Source of the DNA: WHSV01 sp050693935
GTDB lineage: Bacteria > Actinomycetota > CADDZG01 > WHSQ01
Length of the DNA stretch: 64,000 nt
Assembly: GCA_050693935.1 (NCBI GenBank)
Contig: JBOGWU010000269.1
Coordinates: forward strand, 5,375-69,374
Direction: 5' to 3'
Within the stretch, counting starts at the first letter, position 1. Every line of letters begins with the position of its first letter. The notes under the pieces are model-generated. The model was not told where the DNA came from. It made no database searches and saw only the letters and a program-made list of their open reading frames with translations. Shown here one piece after another: positions 50,255 through 58,531 of the stretch. The position numbers were made by a program, and so were the translations under genes.

Positions 50255-50934
50255 CAGTTGTCCTCTTTGATCGTTGAGGCCACCTCGTAACCGGTTGCGG
50301 TTCGCCGCCGGTAGCTGACTACGCGTCCGCGCTGCACGATGACTCCGGCGTCAGCGAACGCTTTCACGCGCTTGGCGCCGTGCGTCGCGATGATGGCGGC
50401 GCGCCCCGGAGCGCGCCAGGCCTTGATGGTGTCGGACACACGCGCGCTCGCGTCGTCGTCCAGGTTGGCGTAGGGCTCGTCGAGGAGCAGCACGTCGGGC
50501 TCGTGCAGGATGGCTCGCGCTACCGAGACCCGGCGCTTGAGCCCGGCCGAGAGGTCCGCGACGCGCGTGTCCGACCGATCGGTCATATCCAGTTGGTCGA
50601 GCACCGCTTGCGCACGCGCAGGTGGAGCCCCATAGAGCTCGGCGAACAGGCTCAGGTTCTCGATGACGGAGAGACGGCCGTAGAGGCCCGAGTTGTGTCC
50701 CGAATACCCGATGCGCCGCCGGATCGATTCGTCGGACGAGCGAATCTCGGAGCTTCCGAGGAGAGCGGTTCCCGTTGCGGGTCGCAGCAGCCCGGCCAGG
50801 ACGCGCAGCAACGTCGACTTTCCCGCGCCGTTCGGGCCGAACAGCCCCGTGACGCCTTCGTACAGCGTCAGGTCCAGCGGATGCAGCGCGGTGGTCGAGC
50901 CGTAGGTGACCGAGAGTTCTCGGAGCTCGATCAA
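50254..50934 (-). CDS. ccmA: Heme exporter ATP-binding protein CcmA
   Basis: A 226-residue ABC ATPase with Walker A GPNGAGKST, a variant signature LSAGLKRRVSVARAI, Walker B VLLLDEP and the switch His in IATHG. It uses TTG 50934, which overlaps the preceding stop (TTGA). With CcmB it powers release of holo-CcmE. Confidence 0.92.
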   Translation of the reverse strand: MIELRELSVTYGSTTALHPLDLTLYEGVTGLFGPNGAGKSTLLRVLAGLLRPATGTALLGSSEIRSSDESIRRRIGYSGHNSGLYGRLSVIENLSLFAELYGAPPARAQAVLDQLDMTDRSDTRVADLSAGLKRRVSVARAILHEPDVLLLDEPYANLDDDASARVSDTIKAWRAPGRAAIIATHGAKRVKAFADAGVIVQRGRVVSYRRRTATGYEVASTIKEDN

Positions 50935-52112
50935 GAAGCGGGCTCCGGGGACCTCAGCTCGGCGAGTCTTCGCTTCAGCACGGCGCGCTTGGCCTTCCAG
51001 TCCTCCTCGGTGAGGTGTCCGTTGCGGTGCTCGAGGTCCAGCGCTGCGATCGCCACCAAGAGATCGTCGCGCGACTCCGCCGGCGGGGTTGGTTTGGCGA
51101 GCGGAGCCGCCGCAGCGGAGGAGCGGCGGCGCGCCAGTGCAAAGGCGACAAGAGCCACTAGAACCACGGCCGCCGCGAGTGCGCCGGCCACGAGCGCGGG
51201 GTCGCCGCCACCCTCGGCGGTGGCGAGCATCTGGATGGCGTTGCCTTCCGTGATCGTTTCGTCGCTCCGGTACCGGGCGTAGTCGGTTCCTTCGATTTCG
51301 GCCGTCCCGTCATCAACGAGGTTGGGGGAATCGATCGTGAAGGGCGGTTCGGCGAAGACGTTGAGGTTGAGTGTCGGGTACAGCGCGCGCCGGCCGAGAT
51401 CGACCTGTCCCGTGTTCACCCGCAGGTTGTAGGCGAAGGTGATGTTGGTCTCGTTCGGAGGCACCGCGCTGGTGATGCCGATACCGGTTTCCGTATCGAG
51501 CAACTGCGGGATGTCGAGGTCGGAGTCGGCGACCTGAACCCCCTCGCGCCGCGCCTCTGCGGGGAACGAGAACGACAGCGTCGGTACGGGCTCACCCCCG
51601 CTTGGCCCGCCGCCTCCGCGACCGATGTACGCCTCGCGGCTAACGTTCACGATCCTGAAGGAGTGAACGACGTTGACGCCTTCTTCTCCCATCAGCAGGA
51701 ACATGCTGTCGTTCTGGATCACGATGGCGCGCGGATCGTTCGTGGTGTTGAAGACCTTCTGAGAGATCTCGACGACGTCGTCGTTTGCCGGGATGCTCAC
51801 CGCGCCGCCCGGAAATTCACCATCCTGGTAGCGGAAGTCGAGCGTGTACACGCGCTCCTCACCCGCCGCCAGTTTTCGGAACTCGAAGCGGCCCTTGTCG
51901 TCGGTCGTGGTGGTGGTCTCGACCTCTTGCTCGAAGCTCCCGTCGTCCGACCGGGTGCCGCCGAGAAGCCTGACGTCGACTCCGCTCTGGGGTTCGTTCG
52001 TCGTGCCGTTGGTCACGACCCCTCTGATGACGCCGCCGGGTGCCGCCCCGACAGAAGGAGCGAAGACCGCGAGCGCCAGCCCGACGAAAACGAGCGCGAT
52101 TAGTTGCCGCAC
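50931..52112 (-). CDS. Exported carboxypeptidase-regulatory-like domain protein in the ccm operon
   Basis: A 393-residue membrane protein starting at GTG 52112 with a signal peptide (about 1-22). A carboxypeptidase-regulatory/CNA-B-like beta domain (GVVTNGTTNEPQSGVDVRLLG, to about residue 105) is followed by a second beta-rich part (about 110-290), one membrane helix (about 305-328) and a cytosolic tail ending in a helical hairpin (HRNGHLTEEDWKAKRAVLKRRLAEL). This tail resembles the CcmI-type C-terminal helix pair of the preceding gene. Role in cytochrome maturation is inferred from position only. Confidence 0.65.
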   Translation of the reverse strand: MRQLIALVFVGLALAVFAPSVGAAPGGVIRGVVTNGTTNEPQSGVDVRLLGGTRSDDGSFEQEVETTTTTDDKGRFEFRKLAAGEERVYTLDFRYQDGEFPGGAVSIPANDDVVEISQKVFNTTNDPRAIVIQNDSMFLLMGEEGVNVVHSFRIVNVSREAYIGRGGGGPSGGEPVPTLSFSFPAEARREGVQVADSDLDIPQLLDTETGIGITSAVPPNETNITFAYNLRVNTGQVDLGRRALYPTLNLNVFAEPPFTIDSPNLVDDGTAEIEGTDYARYRSDETITEGNAIQMLATAEGGGDPALVAGALAAAVVLVALVAFALARRRSSAAAAPLAKPTPPAESRDDLLVAIAALDLEHRNGHLTEEDWKAKRAVLKRRLAELRSPEPAS

Positions 52113-52513
52113 TGCTCGCAGGCTTCGCCCGGGGTTCGCGCCGCACCGCAGTTCGGGCATCTCAACCGCTCCCTTACCGCGGCGATCTCGAGCTCCAGCT
52201 CGTCTTCCCATTCGGGTTCGTGGGGCGGTCGTGCGGGGGAGGCTCGCAAGGCATCGGCGGCACGAAGCGCGGTGAGGGCTTGGGCCTCGTACTCGGCCTT
52301 GAGCGCGTCGAAATCCGCCTGCGACATCTTTCCAACCGCGCGCTCGTTCTCGATGTCGACGATGGCCATAAGTGCGGCGCGTTTGTCCGCGACCGCCTCC
52401 TCGAGCTCGCGGGAGGGTTCGGGCGCATCTTGTGCGCGTTCCTTTCGCAGGGGCAGCGTCACCCACGCGAACACCACCAGCGCGACGGCCGCCACCAGAA
52501 GCGCGGGGATCAC
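52100..52513 (-). CDS. CcmI-like membrane protein with C-terminal zinc ribbon
   Basis: A 137-residue protein: an N-terminal helix (IPALLVAAVALVVFAWVTLPL), a coiled-coil region (VADKRAALMAIVDIENERAVGKMSQADFDALKAEYE) like the membrane-proximal part of CcmI, and a C-terminal zinc ribbon CPNCGAARTPGEACEQCG. GTG 52513 overlaps the ccmH stop (GTGA). The zinc ribbon replaces the TPR domain of proteobacterial CcmI. Confidence 0.75.
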   Translation of the reverse strand: MIPALLVAAVALVVFAWVTLPLRKERAQDAPEPSRELEEAVADKRAALMAIVDIENERAVGKMSQADFDALKAEYEAQALTALRAADALRASPARPPHEPEWEDELELEIAAVRERLRCPNCGAARTPGEACEQCGN

Positions 52514-52983
52514 GATTCCCTCCTGAGCTGCCTGAGCTCGGCGTCCAGTCGCTCGCGCTCGTCGCCCGACACCGTGACGACCTGCCGGCTGTCCCCGTCT
52601 TCGATGCCGCGCGATCGCTTGAACCATCGCCTTACCAACATCCACGCGAGTCCGCCACCGATCAACAGCGCGATCGAGGGCAGGATCCAGGCCAGAACGC
52701 CGGCGCCTTCGGATGATGGCTCCGCTCGAATCGCGGGACCGAAATCGGCCTCCAAACGGTCCATGATCTCGGCCTCGGTCATCCCGTCGCGCGCGTAGGT
52801 CTCGATGTCGTCACGGAGTTCGAGCGCGTTTTGCGACGGGCAGTCGTGGAGCGTGACGCCGGGACAGTAGGGCGACATCACCTTGTTGGAGATGTCGTTG
52901 GCGAGGTCCTCCGGGGACTGCGCCCGCGCGGGAACCGCAAACAGGAGCGAGGTCACGCAGGCGAGGGCGAGGGCTCGCTTCAT
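52510..52983 (-). CDS. ccmH: CcmH-like protein with Cx7C in place of CxxC
   Basis: A 157-residue exported protein: signal peptide (1-21), a helical domain with Cys40 and Cys48 (YCPGVTLHDCPSQ, then ALELRDDIETYARDGMTEAEIMDRLEADFGP) and a C-terminal helix (about 100-125). CcmH normally carries LRCxxCQ at this place and reduces apocytochrome disulfides with CcmG. Here the spacing is C-x7-C, so a normal redox pair is doubtful. The neighbouring genes ccmF (ATGA overlap) and CcmI-like support the assignment. Confidence 0.85.
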   Translation of the reverse strand: MKRALALACVTSLLFAVPARAQSPEDLANDISNKVMSPYCPGVTLHDCPSQNALELRDDIETYARDGMTEAEIMDRLEADFGPAIRAEPSSEGAGVLAWILPSIALLIGGGLAWMLVRRWFKRSRGIEDGDSRQVVTVSGDERERLDAELRQLRRES

Positions 52984-54992
52984 CGCGCCACCGCCGGCTC
53001 TCGTTTCTTTACCGCGGTCTTCTTGGTCGCGGCGACCGCCACCGGAGCTCCGCCAGAAATGATGATCAACATGCCGCCCAGCATCACCGCCGCCCCCGCC
53101 CATATCCACCAGGTAAGGGGATTGACGAAGGCTCGGATCACCGCGGCCTCATCCGCATCGAACCCGGTCATGACGATGTAAAGGTCCTCGACGGGATTGG
53201 TACGGATGGCGACCTCACTCTGCGGTTGTCCCTGAGCGAGATGGAAGTTGCGCTGCGGGAGCATCACCCCCAGCTCCTCGCCGCCGCGGCTCACCCCGAT
53301 CTGAGCCTCGAAGACGTCCTTCTCCGGAGTGCCCATGGTGTTCAGCCCGTCGTAGGCGAGCGTGTAGGACCCCACCTCGAGCGTGTCTCCGGGAGTGAGC
53401 TCGGCGCGTCGCTCGACCTTTAAGGCGTTACCCGCGAAGCCGATCACTATCAACAAGACGCCGAGGTGAACGATGTAACCACCGTAGCGCCGGCGGTTGC
53501 GGAGCAGCGTCTGGTTGAGTGAAACCAGCAGCCCGGTTCCGTCCCTGCGACGGTAGACTCCGCTCCCGCGCGCGAACTCGGCGATGATCGCCGCGGCCGT
53601 GAACGCGCACAGCGCGAACGAGAGCAACGCTCCCGCGCTCGTGATCCCCGCGAGCCCGAGCCCGGTCGCGGCCACCGTGCCGATGGCGAGTGGCACGCGC
53701 ACCATCCTCCAGAACGAGCCCTTGCTCATCCGTCTCCAGGAGATGAGCGGACCGATGCCGGCGAGTCCGATGATGGCGAGCCCGATGGGCGTGAAGATCG
53801 CGTTGAAGAACGGGGGCCCCACCGACAGCCGAATGCCGCTGAAGACCTCGGCGATGATCGGGTAGATGGTTCCCCACAACACCGTGAACGCGGCGGCCAC
53901 GAACAACACGTTGTTGGCGAGGAACGCCGACTCACGCGATAGCAGGGAGTCGAGGCGGTTCTCGCTACGCAGCGCGTCGAGACGGTAGGCGACGATGCCG
54001 AGCCCTCCGATGAGCAGCAGCGCCAGGAAGGGCAGGAAGTACTTGCCGATGGGGCCCTCGGAGAAAGTGTGGATCGAGCTCAGCAGTCCCGAGCGGGTCA
54101 GGAACGTGCCGAACACCGCAAGCACGTAGGTGAGCACGATGAGGGTCACGTTCCAGACCTTCAACATCCGGCGCTTCTCCTGGATCACCACGGAGTGCAG
54201 AAACGCGGTTGCCGTCAGCCAGGGCATGAAGGAGGCGTTCTCGACCGGGTCCCAGGCCCAGTAACCGCCCCACCCCAGCTCCGTGTAGGCCCACGCTCCT
54301 CCCAGCACTATGCCGATGCTCAGGGCCGTCCATGCAAACAGGGTCCAGCGCCTCGTCGCGGTGAACCACGAGTCGTCGAGCCGCTTGGTGATTAGCGCGC
54401 CGATGGCGAATGCAAACGGAATCGAGAATCCGACGAACCCGGTGTAGAGCAGCGGTGGGTGGATGACCATGCCGGGTGATTGCAGAAGAGGGTTGAGCCC
54501 GCTGCCGTCGGGCTCGACGGTGCCGGCGACGGTGGCGAACGGATTGCCGGGGAAGGCCACCATGAACAAGAAGAACCCGGCGATGACCATGAGCACGGCT
54601 CCGGCCGAACCGACGAGCCTCGAGTTGCGCGCGGGGGCCTTGGCGATCGCGAGAGCCGAGAAGCCGGTCAGCAATGTGGTCCAGAACAGCAGCGAGCCCT
54701 CCATCCCGCCCCACAGGGCGCTGATCGTGTATGGAACGCTCAGCGAGCGAGAGGTGTAGTTGGCGACGTAGGCGAGGCTGAAGTCGTGAGCCAGCAGCGC
54801 GCTCACCAACGACAGCGTCGCGAGCGCGGTGAATCCGAAGGTCGCGTACACGCAGCGCTTGCCGGCCTCGCTCAGATCGCGGCGCCCGCTACGACCGGCC
54901 GCGAGGAAGGCGGCGACGGCAAGGAGCGCGAAGACTCCGGCGGCCATCAGCGAGGGTCGCCCGAGCCCGGCGAGAGACCGAATGGGCGACAC
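52980..54992 (-). CDS. ccmF: Cytochrome c heme lyase CcmF
   Basis: A 670-residue protein with about 15 helices and the WWD motif GWGGYWAWDPVENASFMPWL. Flanking His residues in MVIHPPLLYTG and HSVVIQEKRR occur in the expected places. It performs heme ligation to apocytochromes in System I. A last helix and basic tail end the protein. It overlaps ccmH by 4 nt and follows ccmE with a 31-nt gap. Confidence 0.95.
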   Translation of the reverse strand: MSPIRSLAGLGRPSLMAAGVFALLAVAAFLAAGRSGRRDLSEAGKRCVYATFGFTALATLSLVSALLAHDFSLAYVANYTSRSLSVPYTISALWGGMEGSLLFWTTLLTGFSALAIAKAPARNSRLVGSAGAVLMVIAGFFLFMVAFPGNPFATVAGTVEPDGSGLNPLLQSPGMVIHPPLLYTGFVGFSIPFAFAIGALITKRLDDSWFTATRRWTLFAWTALSIGIVLGGAWAYTELGWGGYWAWDPVENASFMPWLTATAFLHSVVIQEKRRMLKVWNVTLIVLTYVLAVFGTFLTRSGLLSSIHTFSEGPIGKYFLPFLALLLIGGLGIVAYRLDALRSENRLDSLLSRESAFLANNVLFVAAAFTVLWGTIYPIIAEVFSGIRLSVGPPFFNAIFTPIGLAIIGLAGIGPLISWRRMSKGSFWRMVRVPLAIGTVAATGLGLAGITSAGALLSFALCAFTAAAIIAEFARGSGVYRRRDGTGLLVSLNQTLLRNRRRYGGYIVHLGVLLIVIGFAGNALKVERRAELTPGDTLEVGSYTLAYDGLNTMGTPEKDVFEAQIGVSRGGEELGVMLPQRNFHLAQGQPQSEVAIRTNPVEDLYIVMTGFDADEAAVIRAFVNPLTWWIWAGAAVMLGGMLIIISGGAPVAVAATKKTAVKKREPAVAR

Positions 54993-55023
54993 GCCTAACT
55001 CCGAGGGGTTCGAGACGGCGGGC

Positions 55024-55473
55024 TCACGTCTGAGCCTTGAACTTCGAAGGGCACTTGGCGAATACCTGACTGGCCGTGAAGCTGTCTCCGTCGTACCGAC
55101 CCTGGGCGATGATCTCGATCTTGTCGCTGTCGCTGTAGAAGGCGTCGGGCATGGTTGTATCGGTGGTCACTGTGACCAGTGAGTCCCCGTCGGTGATGTC
55201 GAAGGTCGTGGTGACGCCGTCCTCCACCACCGAATCCTGAACCAGATCGCCGTTCACTTTGATGTCGCCGCCCGGCTGCGTCGCTCCCGCCGCCTGAAGC
55301 TCGCTGGGGGTCATGTAGAACGAGGTCGAACCGGGCCTGGTCATGGCGAAGACGATCAACCCGATGACGGCGAGCGCTATCACCCCGCCGCCGACGAGAA
55401 ACTTGGCTCGGCGTTTGTTGGGGGCGGGTGATCGCTCGTGGGGGCCTTCGACCGTAGCCGGGGACTCTTCCAT
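55024..55473 (-). CDS. ccmE: Heme chaperone CcmE, CxxxF variant
   Basis: A 149-residue protein: cytosolic tail, one helix (about 25-45) and an OB-fold domain (about 50-135) with FYMTPSELQAAG and VNGDLVQDS segments. At the C terminus, where classical CcmE has HxxxY (His binds heme covalently), this reads AKCPSKF: Cys141 replaces His and Phe145 replaces Tyr. CxxxY CcmE proteins are known from archaea and some deltaproteobacteria (System I*). ATG 55473 is chosen. Confidence 0.9.
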   Translation of the reverse strand: MEESPATVEGPHERSPAPNKRRAKFLVGGGVIALAVIGLIVFAMTRPGSTSFYMTPSELQAAGATQPGGDIKVNGDLVQDSVVEDGVTTTFDITDGDSLVTVTTDTTMPDAFYSDSDKIEIIAQGRYDGDSFTASQVFAKCPSKFKAQT

Positions 55474-55565
55474 ACGGCTGCCAACAATAAAGGAATCGCC
55501 GCAGTTGTCGGGCTTGGGGGCGGGCCGAACGTGCAGGTGACCGGGTGGTGGGTCCCCATTAGGGT

Positions 55566-56207
55566 GTGAGCGTGAGCGCTTCGGTTTCACCCACTGCCAC
55601 CTCCCGGCCGCAACTCCTGCGACGGGCTGTGGTGCTCGAGTATGTATCGCTCGCCTACAACCTGCTGGAAGCTGTGGTGGGTCTGGTGGCGGGGGTGGCG
55701 GCCGGCTCGGTGGCGCTGATCGGGTTCGGCCTCGACTCAGTCGTCGAGTCGTCGTCGGCGTCCATTCTCTTGTGGCGTCTCAGGGCGGAGGGAAAAGGCG
55801 CCCACGTCGAGGACGTCGAGCGCCGGGCTGTGCGGATGGTCGCGGTGGCGTTCTTCGCGCTGGCGGCCTACGTCGGGGTGCAGAGCGCGCTCGACCTGGC
55901 GGCGGGGGCTAAGCCCGAAGCCAGCGTTCCTGGCATCATCCTGGCCGTCGCCTCGCTGATCGTCATGCCGGTGCTCGCTCATCGGAAGCGCCTAGCGGCG
56001 AGGGCCCTGGACAGCCGCTCGCTCGAGGCCGACTCCACCCAGACCACGCTGTGCACCTATCTCTCAGCGGTGCTCCTCGCCGGCTTGATCGCCAACGCCA
56101 CCCTTGGCTGGTGGTGGGCAGACCCGGCGGCGGGCCTCGGGATAGCCGCGCTCGCGGCCAAAGAGGGCACCGAGCTATGGCGCACGAAAGACTTCTGCTG
56201 CCTCTAA
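55566..56207 (+). CDS. CDF-like cation transporter family membrane protein
   Basis: A 213-residue protein with about six helices resembling cation-diffusion-facilitator/TMEM163-type transporters: LVAGVAAGSVALIGFGLDSVVESSS in helix 2 and EADSTQTTLCTYLSAVLL in helix 5 hold the conserved Asp-rich metal positions. The C-terminal cytosolic dimer domain of full CDFs is missing. Substrate metal is unknown. It is divergent from ccmE. Confidence 0.7.
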   Translation: MSVSASVSPTATSRPQLLRRAVVLEYVSLAYNLLEAVVGLVAGVAAGSVALIGFGLDSVVESSSASILLWRLRAEGKGAHVEDVERRAVRMVAVAFFALAAYVGVQSALDLAAGAKPEASVPGIILAVASLIVMPVLAHRKRLAARALDSRSLEADSTQTTLCTYLSAVLLAGLIANATLGWWWADPAAGLGIAALAAKEGTELWRTKDFCCL

Positions 56208-56219
56208 CCCGAAACGCGC

Positions 56220-56262
56220 TTTGTTGGAGATTCCGGGTCGCTCTTGATCATTTTTTCCTCCA
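56220..56262 (+). repeat. Flanking direct repeat, left copy (43 bp)
   Basis: TTTGTTGGAGATTCCGGGTC then GCTCTTGATCA, a T run and CCTCCA. It is about 95 percent identical to 57245-57286. It lies between the CDF-like stop and the AbiEi/DUF559-like gene; the TTG that could start that gene (56244) is inside it. Confidence 0.85.
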
Positions 56263-56315
56263 CAAAAGTGACGCGCACCACACCTGGACGCGCCGACCGA
56301 GCCCAGTCTCTTCTC

Positions 56316-57242
56316 ATGGCTTCAAGCAAAACGCGGTCCTCGAGCCTGGCCCATCTAAGCCGGATCCAATTCGGTGCGCTATCCAGAGCCCAGTTGCTCG
56401 ACATCGGCTTCACCTCGCCGTCGCTACGCCGCGCGGTTCAGCGCGGCGACCTGATCCGCGTGCTGCCCAGCGTTTATCGGGTCGCCTCGGTGCCGGTGAC
56501 CCTGGGTCAGAGACAGATGAGCGGAATCCTCTGGGCCGGGCCCGGCGCGGTTCTCTGTAACGGCAGCGCTGCGCAGGTGCACGGCCTGACCGGCAATAGG
56601 TTCAACCGCATCGAGATTGCAACCACGCGCCGTCTCTCCCCGCGTCCGGGACTCGCACTGCGCCGGCGCCTGATCCTGCCGGGCGACCCCGAGTACCGAG
56701 TTGGCCCCCTGCCCGTGACCTCGCCTGCGCGGACCGTTCTCGACGTTTGCGGATCCGGAGGCGCCGACGAAGCAGAGGTGGTCCTCGACGCGGGGCTGCG
56801 GCTCGAGGTGGTGACCTTCGACGAGCTAACCGCCGTCCTCGCCTTAGGAGCCCGCCATCGCATTCCCGGGACGGCACTTCTGCGAAGGCTACTGGGAGTG
56901 AGGGGAGAAGAGGAGGCGATGTCGGAAAGCGAGCTCGAGAGCCTGTTCATTCGGCTTCTTCGACGCCACGGCCTGCCGGTTCCCCTACGACAGGTCACGG
57001 TCGAGTGGGACAGATGCCATCGGCTGGACTTCCACTATCCCGAGCACGACTTGATCGTCGAGGTCGACGGCCGCAAATGGCACGCCAGCAAACAGCGCTT
57101 CCAGGGTGATCGCCGTCGGGATAACGAGGCTCTACTGAACCGTTGCCGGGTCTTGTGGCTCACCTGGGAGGACGTGGCCCACGACGAGGCTTATGTGCTC
57201 GCCACCGTTGCGAGCGCGCTCGGGATCGTGGGCCTCTTTTGA
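56316..57242 (+). CDS. AbiEi-like antitoxin/DUF559 endonuclease-fold protein
   Basis: A 308-residue protein. Residues about 15-90 form an AbiEi-type winged helix (LSRAQLLDIGFTSPSLRRAVQRGDLIRVLPSVYRV); the C-terminal about 85 residues match DUF559, a PD-(D/E)xK/Vsr-like nuclease fold (RLDFHYPEHDLIVEVDGRKWHAS, then RDNEALLNRCRVLWLTWEDV). Such genes occur as solitary, multi-copy genes in actinobacteria; biochemical function is unproven. Direct repeats flank it on both sides. ATG 56316 is listed; TTG 56244 lies in the left repeat. Confidence 0.78.
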   Translation: MASSKTRSSSLAHLSRIQFGALSRAQLLDIGFTSPSLRRAVQRGDLIRVLPSVYRVASVPVTLGQRQMSGILWAGPGAVLCNGSAAQVHGLTGNRFNRIEIATTRRLSPRPGLALRRRLILPGDPEYRVGPLPVTSPARTVLDVCGSGGADEAEVVLDAGLRLEVVTFDELTAVLALGARHRIPGTALLRRLLGVRGEEEAMSESELESLFIRLLRRHGLPVPLRQVTVEWDRCHRLDFHYPEHDLIVEVDGRKWHASKQRFQGDRRRDNEALLNRCRVLWLTWEDVAHDEAYVLATVASALGIVGLF

Positions 57243-57244
57243 AG

Positions 57245-57286
57245 TTTGTTGGAGATCCCGGGTCGCTCTTGATCACTTTTTCTCCA
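57245..57286 (+). repeat. Flanking direct repeat, right copy (42 bp)
   Basis: It begins 3 nt after the DUF559-like gene stop and ends 26 nt before the cox3 stop. Differences from the left copy: one T to C in GATTCC/GATCCC, one T to C before the T run, and one missing C after it. Confidence 0.85.
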
Positions 57287-57311
57287 TGAAAGGGCGTAGG
57301 GGCTGCTCGGG

Positions 57312-57887
57312 TCAGGCTAGGAGGTAGAGGACGGTGAAGAGGAGGATCCACACGACGTCTACGAAGTGCCAGTAGTAGCCGACCGCCTCGGCGGGTCCGT
57401 GGCGCTCGGCGGTGAGGTGTCCCATTCGGCCCTTGGCCACGACGATGCTCAGCATCAGGAGGCCCCCGGCCACGTGCAGCCCGTGAAAGCCGGTCATCGT
57501 GAAGAACAGGGTGCCGAACACGTTGGTCCCGATCGTGAAGTCCTCGGCGAACAGCTCCGCGTACTCCAGGCCCTGCCCGGCGAGAAAGAGGACCCCCAGA
57601 AGGATCGTGATCCCCGTCCAGCGGAGGAGTCCCCCCCGGTTCCCGCGACCAATGGCGAGCACCCCCAGGTGCTGCGTGAACGACGACGCCACCAGAAAGA
57701 CCGTGAAGACCCCCGTGCGGAGCGCATCGATGTGAGGCGTGTCGCCGGGCGGCCACTCGCCGGCCTGCGCCCGGATCGTGAAGTAGGCGCCGAACAGCGC
57801 ACCAAAGAACATCAGCTCGGATGTGATGAAGATCACCATCCCGAGCAACGAGCTCGGCGTGCGGTGTTCGGTTGCGACGGCAGTCAT
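57312..57887 (-). CDS. Cytochrome c oxidase subunit III, copy 1
   Basis: A 191-residue five-helix protein with ITSELMFFGALFGAYF, the conserved Glu in helix ALFAEDF-region and TGFHGLHVAGG and YYWHFVDVVWILLF, all typical of CtaE/CoxC. It is on the minus strand opposite the caa3 operon and couples with CcmG (4-nt overlap), separate from the second subunit III at 61560. Confidence 0.9.
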   Translation of the reverse strand: MTAVATEHRTPSSLLGMVIFITSELMFFGALFGAYFTIRAQAGEWPPGDTPHIDALRTGVFTVFLVASSFTQHLGVLAIGRGNRGGLLRWTGITILLGVLFLAGQGLEYAELFAEDFTIGTNVFGTLFFTMTGFHGLHVAGGLLMLSIVVAKGRMGHLTAERHGPAEAVGYYWHFVDVVWILLFTVLYLLA

Positions 57888-58486
57888 TTGGCGAGCAGTC
57901 TTTGTATCTCGCTCTCGAGCTCGGCCTTGCTGATGCCGCCGAGCCCCGAGGTGTTAGCGGGCACGTCCTCGCCGATCAAGACCGGCCCCTCGCTTGCGTC
58001 GATGGTGCTGTCGATGAACTCGTAGTCCGAGGTGATGAAGAAGGTCTGCGGATAGCCGGCGAGCCGGAACTCGTCCTCCATGTCGAGGGTTCCAATGACG
58101 AGCGGATACGTCAATCCGAACTCCTCCGCCATCGCCCGGGCGTCGTCGAGGTCGTCCTTCATGTTGATTCCGACGAACTCGATCTCGTCCTGATAGCGCT
58201 CGTACAGTTCCTGGAACGCGGGCAGCTCTTCCTTGCAGGGCTTGCACCACGACGCCCAGAAGTTGATGACGACGGGCCTACCCTCGAGGTCGGAGCTTGC
58301 CAGTTCGCCGTCGCCCGAAAGGAGCGGTAGCGAGAATTCCGGTGCGGCCTTCTCCTGCTCGGGAGCGGGCTTGAGAGCCAGGAACGCAACCACCCCGACC
58401 ATCAGGGCAAGCGCAACCCCAACCACAATCCGCTTGCGAAAACGTGAACGTTCGGCGCTTTCTTCGAGTTCGTTCGGGGGCACCAT
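57884..58486 (-). CDS. ccmG: CcmG/TlpA-type thioredoxin for cytochrome c maturation
   Basis: A 200-residue membrane-anchored thioredoxin (helix about 22-40) with NFWASWCKPC, GINMKDDLDDAR and GYPQTFFI. It delivers reducing power to apocytochrome c, completing the Ccm set. ATG 58486 opens 45 nt from the divergent coxB gene. Overlap with cox3 copy 1 by 4 nt places both in one transcript. Confidence 0.9.
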   Translation of the reverse strand: MVPPNELEESAERSRFRKRIVVGVALALMVGVVAFLALKPAPEQEKAAPEFSLPLLSGDGELASSDLEGRPVVINFWASWCKPCKEELPAFQELYERYQDEIEFVGINMKDDLDDARAMAEEFGLTYPLVIGTLDMEDEFRLAGYPQTFFITSDYEFIDSTIDASEGPVLIGEDVPANTSGLGGISKAELESEIQRLLAK

Positions 58487-58531
58487 GTTTCATCAGGCTA
58501 CCGGGCTCGCGTCGGATATATTGCGCCTGCA

